Shown here in pieces: positions 9,354 to 20,568 of a DNA stretch of 64,000 nt. How positions within the stretch are numbered: the first letter of the stretch is position 1; each line of letters begins with the position of its first letter. Both the position numbers and the translations under genes were made by a program. The notes beneath the pieces were generated by a model. That model ran no database searches and was not told the DNA's origin. It saw only the letters and a program-made list of their open reading frames with translations. Source of the stretch: Chondrus crispus (Eukaryota > Rhodophyta > Florideophyceae > Gigartinales > Gigartinaceae); the NCBI RefSeq assembly GCF_000350225.1, contig NW_005179003.1:32255-96254 (forward strand). The letters are read 5' to 3'.

Positions 9354-11783
9354 GCCGGTCCAAAGGCGCGGAAGGTCGAGGACGCAGAAGTACAGAAGAT
9401 GTTAGAAGCAGGAGTCCTCGAACCGGCGCAGTCACAATGGGCGTCGCTCGTTTTATTAGTGCCCAAGCCGGACGGTTCAATGCGCGGTTGCGTAGACTAC
9501 CGCAAGTTAAACGCGGTGACGGTGAAGGACACGTACCCTTTGCCGCGCATGGACGAGTGTCTGGACTCGCTCGGTGACACCAAGGTTTTCTCCGCGTTGG
9601 ACGCGATCTCTGGGTACTGGCAGATGCCAATTCTCGAAAGCGACCTCAACAAGACCGCATTTTCGTGTCACTCAGGTTTGTACCGATTCTCAAGAATGCC
9701 CTTCGGGCTTACCAACGCGCCAGCGACGTTTCAGAGAGCAATGGATATCCTGCTCTCTCCGTTCCGTTGGAAATGCTGTCTGTTATATCTAGATGATATC
9801 ATCATCTTCAGCAAATACTGGGAGGAGCACGTCGTCCACGTTGACGTAATACTGTCTGTATTGGAGAAGGCAGGTGTGAAGCTCAAGCTTCTCAAGTGCG
9901 AATTTTTCGTCGAAAAGATCAAGTACCTGGGCCACGTCGTTCGGCCAGGTACGCTCGAAGCTGACGACGCGCGAACCGCCGCATTGGAACAAGTGAGGTA
10001 CCCTCAAACTCAGACACAGCTCAGAAGCTTTCTGGGACTTTGCAATGTCTACCGCAGGTTCGTTCCGCATTATGCGATAATTGCGCATCCTCTGAACCAA
10101 CTACTGAAGAAAGGACAACCGGTCCAGTTGGAAAGATTCGACGAACGATGCGAAAAAGCTTTTCATAAGCTCAAAGACGCTATCTTGGCGCCACCGGTGT
10201 TGGTGCTGCCGAAGAAGGACCTACCATACTCGGTAGACACCGATGCAAGCGACTATCAAATCGGCGCTGCTTTATTTCAAACGCATCCGGATGCGCGACG
10301 TAAACCCATCGGGTTCTTTTCAAGAACGTTAGCTGCAGCCGAGAGAAACTGTTCTGTATCAGAAAAAGAATGTCTAGCGGTAATTTGGGACCTACAGACT
10401 TTAAGACCATATCTATATGGGCACTTCATTGTGCATACTGACCATGCCTCATTGAGGTGGTTATTGAATTTAACCGACCCCAGCTGGAGATTAATCCGAT
10501 GGAGGCTCCGCCTCTCGGAATTTGACTTCGAAATCAAGTACAAAAAGGGCAAGGCTAACAGCCAAGCTGATGCCCTGTCAAGATTACGGACCGCAGGAGA
10601 AACCGTCGACGAAATCGACGATGAAATCCCATGCTTTATGGCCGAACCGGCCGAGGGTACAGTGGAGGACGAGGACAGTTTTGACGGGTTAGACGAAATC
10701 CTCCCTCTTGAGAGGGGGGCCGTCTCTGATCGCCTCGATCACTTCCAAGCTGTCACTCCGGAGGAGCTCATTCGCGAGCAAGTCGTCGACCCCTTCTGCA
10801 ACCGCATCAAGGAAGAATTGGACGCCGGAAAGGTGAGAACGTTCAGTATGGAGACCGAGGAACTCGAAGGAACTTTATGCCGTACCGCAGCGGAGTTTGT
10901 ACAAGTGGTGATACCACAATCGTTAAGGGACGGCGTCGTAGGGTTGAGCCACTACGCAAAATTGGCAGGCCCCCCGGGAGGCAGGAAACTTTACAAGACA
11001 TTGAGAAGATATTTTTACTGGCCTACGATGGCCCTAGACTGCTACGCAGTCGCGAAGAATTGCGCCGCATGTGCGAGGGAAAGGGTGAAGTTAAGAAGAA
11101 ACACGAAGGAAATGAAGCTGTTCACGCTGAAAGCTCCGCTGGAGTCTGTCACCATCGACATCCTCGGCGAGCTAATTACAACCAAACGAGGAAATCGGTA
11201 TATCCTCGTGATCAGCGATCGATACTCGAAACTGGTACGAACCGTACCGTTGAAGAAGATATCAGCTGCCCACATCGCACAAGCCTTCGTTCACCATTGG
11301 GTATTCGTGTACGGACCACCGGTCAAGCTGCTGTCCGACAATGGAACACAGTTCACGGCCCGGTTCTTTCAGAACGTCTGCCGAGTTCTCGGCATACGCA
11401 ATGTGTTCACGACTACGTACCACCGGCAAGCCAACGGCCAAGTTGAGAGGTCTAACTGCACGCTGACTTCCGCGTTGCGAAAATATGTTGGAGAGCATCC
11501 CAAGGACTGTGATCTATTTAGCGACGCTGTGACGTTCGCATACAACACGCAAGTTCATCGAACTACGAAGATCGCGCCCTTCGAGCTGGTGTTAGCTCGG
11601 GCGGCGAGAAGCATTGCGTTACAAGCACAGCCAAGTTTGGAAGGATTCAGCTCGAACCGAGCGTATTACCATAAATGGCAGTCGTGGTTAGAAAGCCTGA
11701 TGAAAGGCGCTGATAAGAGCTTGCGGAAAGAACACGCAGGCTACAAGCGAAACTTTGACGCAAGGCTCCGCAAGCCGAAGTAG
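9354..11783 (+). CDS. Element A pol: reverse transcriptase, RNase H, integrase
   Basis: A long open frame continues in phase after the TGA. The RT core has the VDYRKLN motif, LDAISGYWQ, MPFGLTNAPATFQR and the catalytic LYLDDIIIF (about 9783). RNase H has DTDAS (about 10240), SEKECLA and HTDHASL, so its acidic residues are kept. The integrase zinc finger lacks the second histidine (AGPPGG instead of the usual AGHPG), while its two cysteines are present. The integrase core retains D (TIDILG), D (LSDNG) and E (QVERSN). A TAG ends it at 11781, in frame with the C-terminal chromodomain region. It is nearly intact but not functional as it stands. Confidence 0.9.
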   Translation, partial: AGPKARKVEDAEVQKMLEAGVLEPAQSQWASLVLLVPKPDGSMRGCVDYRKLNAVTVKDTYPLPRMDECLDSLGDTKVFSALDAISGYWQMPILESDLNKTAFSCHSGLYRFSRMPFGLTNAPATFQRAMDILLSPFRWKCCLLYLDDIIIFSKYWEEHVVHVDVILSVLEKAGVKLKLLKCEFFVEKIKYLGHVVRPGTLEADDARTAALEQVRYPQTQTQLRSFLGLCNVYRRFVPHYAIIAHPLNQLLKKGQPVQLERFDERCEKAFHKLKDAILAPPVLVLPKKDLPYSVDTDASDYQIGAALFQTHPDARRKPIGFFSRTLAAAERNCSVSEKECLAVIWDLQTLRPYLYGHFIVHTDHASLRWLLNLTDPSWRLIRWRLRLSEFDFEIKYKKGKANSQADALSRLRTAGETVDEIDDEIPCFMAEPAEGTVEDEDSFDGLDEILPLERGAVSDRLDHFQAVTPEELIREQVVDPFCNRIKEELDAGKVRTFSMETEELEGTLCRTAAEFVQVVIPQSLRDGVVGLSHYAKLAGPPGGRKLYKTLRRYFYWPTMALDCYAVAKNCAACARERVKLRRNTKEMKLFTLKAPLESVTIDILGELITTKRGNRYILVISDRYSKLVRTVPLKKISAAHIAQAFVHHWVFVYGPPVKLLSDNGTQFTARFFQNVCRVLGIRNVFTTTYHRQANGQVERSNCTLTSALRKYVGEHPKDCDLFSDAVTFAYNTQVHRTTKIAPFELVLARAARSIALQAQPSLEGFSSNRAYYHKWQSWLESLMKGADKSLRKEHAGYKRNFDARLRKPK

Positions 11784-12359
11784 AACATCCCTTCAGGATC
11801 ATACGTATTCCTTGGAAAGGAGCAAGGCACGGCCACCGAGCCGAAACATAAGTTGGCACAAGTGGCTACGGGTCCGTATCAAGTGAAGGAGTCAACTGAG
11901 AATACGGTCTTCATTGCCATCGGCGACCAGGAAGAGCGCGTGTCGCGAGATAGAGTCGAATTAGCCCCTAGTCCCATGGACTACACGCCGATAATCGGGC
12001 TACGAGAAGCGCTACAGTTCCTCAATCGAGAAGAGGAACGAGAAGAACCCGCCGCGCAAGCGAAGGATAGGACGGATGATGGACCGTTGGTCAATCAGGA
12101 AGCTGCGGGCATCCCGCCCGATCCACAAGAGCTGGGAGGTTCGGAAGAGCAGGAGGAGGATGAGTCGCTGGCTCTTCGGAAGGGGGAAGGACAGTTGGAC
12201 ACGCAGGAAGAAGGAGCCGAGAGTCAGGAGTATGTGATCGACAGGATCGTGGACCACGGCTACGACGAGGAGAAATTAATTCTCAAAGTGAGATGGTATG
12301 GGTATACTCTCGGGGACGCAACGTGGGAACCTATTGAGCAAATCCCCGCAGCGCGATAG
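11784..12359 (+). pseudogene. Element A pol C-terminus with chromodomain
   Basis: In phase after the TAG, the sequence continues as a GPY/F-like segment (ATGPYQVKE), an acidic linker, and a classic chromodomain at about 12226-12345 (EYVIDRIVDHGYD, KVRWYGY, ATWEP). A chromodomain after integrase identifies the element as a chromovirus. In that clade the domain targets insertion to modified chromatin. The frame ends with a TAG at 12357-12359. Confidence 0.85.
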
Positions 12360-15300
12360 TCACATATTTCCGAAGGAAGAGGCTACCCTTACCCGCGCAA
12401 GCGTGGGACGCACAACCGGGATAGCCATCGTAAATAGAATTAGTAGGTTAGAAACAACAGAGAGGTCAGAACTTCGAGGAAGGATCGCATCTACGAGGTT
12501 CGCAAATAAGGAGTTTGAAGGAAAGTAGAGCAAGGCAGAGAAGCGAAACTGTATCCTTGGATGAGGCATTGAGCCTCCCGGAAAACGCGAACACGCCTCA
12601 CCGCAATACGCACGAGAAATGACGTTCCGAACAGGCGGTCCGCCCGCGTCGGGTATGATGTAATCAAATAATAATAAGCGTGTCGACAACAAACTGCTGA
12701 ACGAGCGACGGAAGGCAGAGCTCGAACTTCAGCCATGCTGCGAAATTATAATCAAAAGCAGGAAAAATTACTGCAGCTGCAGTACGCACGCGAAGTAGTG
12801 GTCGCTGGCCACAGTCGGCGACATAAATATTTTAAGTCGCCCCATAGCCATGCCCCACCCGACCTCACGTGAAGCCGATCGTCACACCCCACTCACTGCT
12901 AACACAATGCCCATGCTCGACGAGCACGAAGAACCGTCCATAGGGACCACCGTCAGAAGAACGCTGCTACGAAGTCACCCAGCGGCGACCGAAGTCGACG
13001 CTCGCAACCGGTCCTATTTTCCAGAGCGATCTACTTAGCACTTACCCATCATGATTTCTCTTCAACTCCGTCGTTTCTTTGTTTCTTTATTTCTTTTCTT
13101 TTCCTCTTTTCTGTTTTGTTATTGTTCTGTTTTAGTTATTATTATATTTTGTGTTGTAAAAGACACGACCCCGCACTGCGGAGGTCGATCAGAAGAACCT
13201 ACGAGGACCAAGAAGGAGCCTATCGCAACGTCAGAGAGAAGGGAAACTCTACAGCAGACCCACGATTCGAAACAAGGCGTTCCATTGAAAACAGAGAAGA
13301 AACCCCCGTGGGGATGCACGCAATGAGGCGCGAAGGACGAGCGAGGGTCGTAAAAGACCTGAAGAACACCAACTGGGCAGTATGGCCCATGTCGCGGAAG
13401 GATGCGTCGGAGATCATGAAGGATGTCCTCCGACTTTGTACACGAATTTACTTTCGCGACGATTCTCTTTACTTTTTATTTTTTCCTTTGCCGAGCAGAA
13501 GGCACTGACGAGACGCGTAATTCTAATAGCCCCATAGGGTGAAGCTCCCAACTGATGAAGACGGGTCGGAGCAAGGTTCACCGTATAAGCGAACAGGCTA
13601 CTGTGTCTTTGTCGATTTTTTTGTTTTGTTTTGGAGTTACTCTACGTGAGACGAATGGTATCGTCAGCTCCTTTGGAGAAGGAGTCAGATCTGAGAAAGG
13701 GAATTCGAAACCCCGAAGAGGGCCTCCTGCAGGTTTCATTGAGACCCTCTATATTGGCTTGAAAAAAGCGTACCGACACAGCCCCTATTGGTTTTATTTT
13801 TCTGTCCTCGCATCTCCCCTCTGTCATTAGGGATTGAACGCAAGCGAGTCTGCGCGGCGTATCGTTCGGAAAACTGGGACCGTCTTCGAGTAAAGACCCC
13901 ATGAATAATGGCGACGTACCGTCGATAACGAGAATCACTCCTGGAACCTCTCATCCGAGAAAAGAAACAGGATGATGATGAGATGGGATTGAGACGCAGA
14001 GCAGCACGTGGTGCCTTCCTTCATTAATATGATTTCCTACGAAAGAAAACGAAGGTTTACACAGCGTCAGAGGAAACGTTTGAAAGATTTAGCTTAGCAC
14101 TTGACAAAATTTGGAGTGCCTGTTGAGGAAATCGGGGACAACACGGCAAGAACGGGGACAACGGGGACGTCTCGCAGGCACCTGAAGACTTCAGACCGGT
14201 GAGATCTGATCCACTACTTTGACTTCGGAGCAAGAGGGCGCCGCATGCCAACGCACGAGAACGGAGGTGTCAAGCGCCGTTTGAAAATATCAACGAAATT
14301 AAGGAAAACCATAGTCACCGCAAGAAATCACGCCGGTTTGTTGGCATGAGCCACGGCCGCCGATCCACGACATATCACAATGCGCAGGAAGGGAGGAGCT
14401 CGACTACGACCCCCCCTTCTCCCGCACAAGGCACCAGCCATCACTTTGATTGCTTAATCATGATGATCACGAGCGTGCTTCGAGGGGAATGACATTCAAG
14501 GAAAAGGGAAATGACGAAGTCCTACTCACGCGACTGTCGGGAAGTGCATCGAGCGAGCGCGCGCTGTAATCGCATAGCGAAGAAGTTTCGCCCGTCATTT
14601 TCGAAACCGCCGGTACGCTAGGTGATTTAGCCGATAGCCTCGCACACGAGTTGTTAACTGGCGTTCACGACCTACAGGCTACACACGCCGCCCCGTGTCC
14701 CTGATGACAGAGCGAGGGCAGCTCGCCCGACAGCAAGGACGAAAAAGCCAAGTTAGGCGACAAGGCGGATGACACCATGTGAAAATGAGGTCGCCGTGAA
14801 TCCTGGAACACCATCTAAATGCATGATCCGAGACAGGATCAAGATGATTGCTCATCGCGATGCGATCAACTAATCGTAATAAGTATGACCGGACGTGTAT
14901 GAGGAACCCTCGTCGCCACCTCAACTATTTACGAATCGCCGTAAGGACACAGTACGTTTTCGCCTCAACGTGATACGAACCGCACTGCAGGACCCAAAAT
15001 GTCATTCATTCCTCGCGTATGATGAGAGGAATACGAACGGTCGTTTCGCAATCGCCCTAAGGTCCGCTACCTCAGGTAACAAACTAACAGTCAGAAGGAC
15101 GTCCCGAATGAGATCACGGGCAACCACATTGACGTCTCCACACCTATCGCGTCGCGAATCTGAGTCTGCACGTAAGGGATGGTGTCAAAGAGAGAGAGGG
15201 TAGAACCTACGTGTGAATGAACCGGGTTCTTGACCCCGCGGGAGTCGGGAGAGTAGAGGTTTCCGCGCTGAGCTTCCGTCGTCGGTTCAATATTTTTTAT

Positions 15301-16310
15301 GGCATCTTGCACGTGAGCAGGGGATCGACACTCGGACAATATCGAGAAGTCGCCGACACACCTCTATCCAGGGGTTCCAAAAAATTGAGACGGAAGCAGA
15401 TCGCACAACGAAAGCGAACAGTGCACAAGGGCATGAAATGTGAACAGGGGAAAGGGCTTCCGATCGAGGAACTAAAAACGGACAGCAATGAAACGGAAGG
15501 TCGCGGAAGTGGCGAATGCCACTAAGGGCGTTCAGGGGAACTGATCCGAACCGGCAACTACAACAGAGAAAAGTTGTAGGGAGTCGTGGTATAGATGCTC
15601 ATTGTCAGAATGACAGTTTTCGAGGGATTAGGAAACCAATGGCTGCTCAATGCACGGAAAAGAGGAGGAATTTGAGGAATGAAGAGAACGGAAGTCGCAG
15701 GGGACGTCTAAAGGGTCGTCAGGTCACGGACCAGAGGACGAGGGAGCCAGGGACTCCGCTCTTGAGAGGGGAACCCCCGGGCTCCGAAATAGCTTGACCG
15801 GAGACGGACGGCGGCATCATCAGAAAAAATGCAAAAGAGGAGGAAGTTGGAAAAAGGAGGGGTACAACCGCAGTGACGGTACGCAGGAAAAAAAGAGGAG
15901 GGAGTTGAAAATAACAGGGGATTCGCAGGTGGATTCTTTTATCGCCCAAAGGCCGTACGATAAAGTCGCTAGTCGACTATCATGCGGGCAGGGTGGGGAA
16001 AGAAGGACAAGTCGCAAGGAAGTGCTGTGGCCGACGTCTCAACGAGACTATGCCCCAAGGGATTTTCCCTTTGGAAGGGAGGTGACAAGCCGAGCTAGAA
16101 CTCGCAAGTCGTCTAGAGACGCCCCCTGGAGAGCTTCTCCCTCCACACCATGAGCCATGAGGAGGCGATGGTAAACGGCAGCAGCAGAGGTATTTCTTTG
16201 GGAATTGTGGACGATGGAGGAACCGAGTTAGGGGCGAGGAGCGGACCCTCAGGTGAAGGGGAAGCCGGACGTGGGGTAGCATCCCCGTTCGACGGTGGTG
16301 TTCCCCGGAT
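12360..16310. other. 3' non-pol region of element A, no gene recognised
   Basis: About 4 kb follow the chromodomain with only short, domain-free open frames on both strands. A T-rich pyrimidine tract lies at about 13070-13160. Near 16240-16460 a short motif (GTGAAGGGGAAGC) is directly repeated. In the nested model this is internal DNA of element A between pol and its antisense ORF. It could hold decayed coding DNA that I cannot see. Confidence 0.5.
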
Positions 16311-17172
16311 TTAAATGGTTTCCTTCGAGCAGCTCGCAGGAGAAAGCTCGACGAGCAGAGGAGCCTGAGGATGGGTCAAGCCCACGGGTGCCGTACATGA
16401 CGGCAATGGCAAGGTCGGCGTGGGGGTGACGAGCTGTCCCTCGCGTGAAGGGGAAGCAGGAATTGAGATTGGATTCACGTCCGTGGAAGACACGACTCGA
16501 AGCGACAAGGTTTCCGCCGAGCTCGTGGGAGGAAGTACGACGCACACAGGGGCCTCAGACGCGGAGGGACGGACCGGTGTAGGAAGAGGGGAACTTGGAG
16601 CAGGAGGTCGAGAGCACAACTCAGGCTCTCGAGGATCCACGTTCACAACAGTGACCGCGTTGGGGATCGGTGGTTGATTTCCGACACGGCGACCCATCTG
16701 GGCCTCCCAGGCAGAACAGAAGGAGGAGGACCAGGGGTTGATCCACACGTAGTCGCCGGCAGCTGGATGATTTCTACCAGGGGAAAAGAGGGTCGATGGC
16801 GTGAAAAGGACCGAGACGAATTTTGTGGAGGAACGCAATCCCACGCTACCGTCTCGATCAGGTCGAGGAGGGCGTGGACTTCACGGTCCACATCGGATCC
16901 GCCAAGGGGGACAGAAAAGCCGAGGAGACGCATCTGTTCGCGGAATTTCGAAGGGAGGTGCCAAAAGCGCCAACAGTCGAAAACTTGCCACAGGAGGGTC
17001 GCGGCGACTTTCACGCACCACTCCGTGAGAAACAAAGTCCACTGCCCGTGCTGCAGATCGCGTAAATGACCGCCGCAATATCTCAGGACGGGCCCTAACT
17101 CAGCCCAGAAACCCTGACATACCTCGTATTGACTCCACCAGGAAGGGGTTCGTTGGTATCGATTGATGTAGA
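16311..17172 (-). pseudogene. Antisense ORF of element A, C-terminal part
   Basis: Two overlapping minus frames (16643-17172 and 16311-16844) read as one protein with a shift near 16820. The first part is aromatic-rich (NRYQRTPSWWSQY); the tail is proline/serine-rich. When element B (17173-41481) is removed with one copy of its target duplication, the minus frame joins 41482-42290 without a break through SRQHYINRY. The gene was therefore open before element B landed. I recognise no domain. It lies antisense between pol and the 3' LTR. Confidence 0.6.
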
Positions 17173-17779
17173 TGTGGTATAACGGCAAACCAGATTTAGA
17201 TCTAGATTGGATCCCGTACTGTAGAGCCGGAGCTCTACAGTACGGACCCACACGTGTGCGCGACACGCACGTGTACTGTCAGCCCGATGCCTGACATCGC
17301 TACAGTGCAGGCTGACCCGCACTACAGTAGCCCCTTACAGTACATCGGTACTGTAGTGTTATGATAGAATACTTTGTACATTAAATACGCGAGCGACCGA
17401 CGACGGAGGAAAAGGACAAGCACGAGGTTGTCCACGACTCTCCGTCTACGTCAGCTCTGCCGCTTACTCTACTAGAACGACCGGCCTACTCTTGTCCGTT
17501 CTAGGCAAGGGACCGCGCGGGCAAGGACGCGCCAGCACGCGAGCGAGCCCGGATCCGCCTCCCCCCGTCGGTACTGGATCGTCAACCAGTACCACACCGG
17601 GGCGTCGAGGCGTAGATCCGCTCGCGCATGCGGGCATCCGACCCGACCGCGCTCTACCACACTGCTACCAGGGCCCGCGCCCGGTCCCGTGTGTGAGTGG
17701 TGCTTCATCCCGTTCTCAGCGATCCGAGGTCTATAGACTGGACGCATACACCCCTCTCCGCGGGTGTGTTTATGCTACA
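17173..17779 (+). mobile_element. LTR family B, 5' LTR of element B
   Basis: The 607-bp LTR starts TGTGGTATAAC and ends TTTATGCTACA. It is about 97% identical by eye to 40874-41481 (roughly 18 differences including one indel). The 5-mer before it is GTAGA and the one after the other LTR is GTAGT, so the duplication is one base short of perfect. The first 190 bp hold several palindromes. A CATTAAATA motif near 17379 may be a TATA-type element. Confidence 0.9.
17216..17355. promoter_or_regulatory. Cluster of palindromes in LTR family B
   Basis: Successive dyads include GTACTGTAGAGC with its complement (17216-17243), the ACGTGT/ACACGT-rich CACACGTGTGCGCG region, nested GTCAGCC...GGCTGAC and CGATG...CATCG (about 17276-17315), and TACAGTAC-ATCG-GTACTGTA (17336-17355). 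The same array is kept in 40931-41057 and, diverged, in the solo LTR at 773-1472. Conservation across diverged LTRs suggests a protein-binding or RNA-structural role. Confidence 0.6.
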
Positions 17780-17780
17780 G

Positions 17781-17797
17781 TGGTCTCCCGACCTAGA
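17781..17797 (+). promoter_or_regulatory. Candidate primer-binding site of element B
   Basis: TGGTCTCCCGACCTAG begins one base after the LTR end. It closely matches the candidate site of element A at 4490. The shared start and length suggest that both elements use the same or a related tRNA primer. Confidence 0.55.
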
Positions 17798-17859
17798 AGA
17801 CCCTGGAGTCCGATCCCCGAGAAGACTTCCGCTTCTCCTTGCGAACCGATCGCGTCGAG

Positions 17860-20048
17860 ATGAGCAAGGAGCTCGAGCCCTCGATCCGCTCCGAAGCGGC
17901 GGATCTGAGTCCGGCCGCTGTGCAGTCCCCATCCGCCCCGTCGGGCGACGGCGACGCAGGTCCTCGTGACCGCGAACCGTCGCTCGGATCCTCCGAGGAA
18001 AGAGCGGCGGTGATGTTCGAACGCATAGCCGAACACATCGAAGAAGTTCGTACTTCCCTTCGGATCGATGTATCGGACCATGTATACACTCGATGTATGG
18101 CCGAACTCCGCTCCCTGCGTGAAGGGAGGTTCGATAGAGTGACGCAGTCCTTAGAGAATCTCCGAGCACTGATCGACGAGTTACACTCGCGGATAGTGCT
18201 CGTCGAAGACTCCCGTTTCGCCTCGCCCGGACCGTCCGGGCAAGGTCGCCCTGAGAGGCCGACCTTGGTGAGACGACCCGAGGACCGAACCTCTCCGTCC
18301 GCAGAGCAATTTGGTGCGTTCGCGCACCTCTCTGCTGAGCTCAACGCCACTCGTCGACGTGCCCGTGACATGGAACGTACCATGGCCGAAGGGCTACCCG
18401 GTGCCCCCTCGAGAGGGCCCGGTGGTGCCGTACCTCTGAGCGCGGCCGCCCCCCAAGGTTGGCGTCCGACTGGTACCGCTACCAGTCGGACTGCAGAAGG
18501 AAGCCGGCCTCCGATAGACGCGAACTTCTCGTCTGAGACCCAAGCCTTGCCGCCTATCGCCGGAAGTAGGCGGCAAGTGGACCGCGTATCGTACGCGGAC
18601 GAACAGTACCGTGGAGGAGCCGCCCGCAGATCCGGAGAACCGATGTTCTCCGTCGATCCCCGCTGGGGCGGCTACCCGCCGGCGAGTTACGCCGAGCATC
18701 CAGGTCCGGTAGACGTCCGCACGCTACCGGTTACCTCCTTCGGCACGCTGGGTCCCGCTGAACCCGGGCTCGAGCCGGTACATACGATGATCCAAGATTT
18801 AGCGCCGTTGCTGACTATCGTATGTACCGCTTGGATAACACCTCGAGGCTCGTTACCTCGGGTGACGCGGGACGGATCGCGAAGTACGTCCAGCGCTGTT
18901 GTGGGATCCGTCCCACGATGCGCAGCTTCGACGGTACCGACCCGATCCAGCTGCTGCCGTTCTTGAAGGATATCCGAATCACCTTCAACTCGCAACACCT
19001 GACCGAAGGTGTTGCAGTACGAGTCCTTGCGCACTTCCTCGAGCGCGACGCGGAGCGCCTGTATACGAGTTATACGATGCGTGGCCTCCGCGCCGGCCAG
19101 CTCCATGACGACGTGAGCTGGCCAGGGCTCGTGAATCAATTCTTGAAACGCTACCTCACGGACGACGTGTTAGGTGAAGCGTACGACGCTGTCGGTACGG
19201 CGCGACAGCAATCGCATGAGACGGAAAGCACGTTTGCTGACCGACTCGAGACTGCCGCGTTCCGATGCACGGCAGTCTTCACCGAACAGTCCCTCGCGCA
19301 CTACTTCGTGCGGGGACTTGCACCGGCAACCCGTGTCGCAGTATCCGAAACTGTGCAGAGGCTGCCAGGCAGTCAGAAGACCGATCTTCTGACCATCCGC
19401 CGTATCGCCACGGCGGAAGGTACAACGTACTGCGCTCGGCGCGGTTTACTGCTGCCGGATTCGAAACCAGCAGGGAGGGCTGGCAGGACTACGACGTCCG
19501 CCGCAACAAGTTCGCCCGCCTCTACCCTCCATGTCGGGGAAGATGAGTGGCAGGCCGACCCTGTCCTCATTATGCAAGGAGCAGGGCCAGTAGGGGGTCG
19601 ACCCCCCTCACCGATGTCGACCGGAACGACATCGAGTTACGCGACCGCGTTCGCGGCCACTCCAAGAGTGGCAAGGGGTACGGACCCCCGGGTCGCAGAG
19701 CTCGACATATCGAACCGAGATGCAGGAGGCGAGGGACCCCGCGTGCCCCTCCTCACCGATGAGGAGGCGCGGCACGCGGCGACCTTCGCCTCAACGGACG
19801 GCAGCGCCTACGTGTGCTGCCTATGCCGTACGTACGGGCATGCCATGTACGCGTGCTCGTTCCTGTCGCCGGACCAACGAATGTTCACCGCGTACAGGAA
19901 CTATTGCTACCAGATGGAGACGCGCCCCGGTGCGTGTAATCGCTTCCGGCAAGCGGCGGGCGAGGGCCGTCCCTCGCGTCAAGGTTTCCCGAACCGATCG
20001 GGTGGGGGCACACACTTCGCCCCCCCGGGGAGGCGGGTACCGTCGTAA
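17860..20048 (+). pseudogene. gag of element B
   Basis: The ATG at 17860 (MSKELEPS) opens an acidic, helical N-terminus followed by a segment matching element A gag (LIDELHSRIVLVEDS). A frameshift near 18825 moves to the frame 18822-20048. That frame carries the capsid-like domain (FLERDAERLYTSYTM, FVRGLAPATR) and a CCHC knuckle, CCLCRTYGHAMYAC, at about 19818-19859. The product would be the structural Gag protein. One frameshift makes this copy non-functional. The 520 bp after it hold no recognised gene before the pol ATG at 20569. Confidence 0.8.
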
Positions 20049-20568
20049 CGAAGTAGATCGTCGGGATTGACCCGCCTACCGGCAGGCGGACACAAGGTAC
20101 CCCGACAAGGAGAAAGAGGGGACCGAGACCGTCCTCGGTTACCCCAACAGGTACAAAATGCGATAATGTACCTACAAGACTGGGTAGAGGATCCGTACCC
20201 TCTACCCACGGAGGGTCACGAAGGAGAGCCGACTCGCTTCGTCCCCCATATCCTGCGACGACCGGACGCCGCAGGTCAAGGCCCGGAAGTACCCGAGTAC
20301 TTCGCCAAGACCGCCAAGCCGCAGTGGAGGAATCGTACCGACCCACGCGGCCGGCTACCAGGGGAAGACCTGGCCGTCGATAGCCAGGAGGCTAGCTCCG
20401 ATAGCACGGGTAGTTCGAAAAAAGGGTAAAGACGGTTACGTACACGCGGTCGCGTGAGCCGTCTTTTCCCCACGAACTAGACCCAACCCCGCGTGCTCGC
20501 CAAGGACAGGGGGGTATTGTCCGATAATACATCCCCCGCTACAGGAGGCGAGCACGGGAGCTCCTGTA

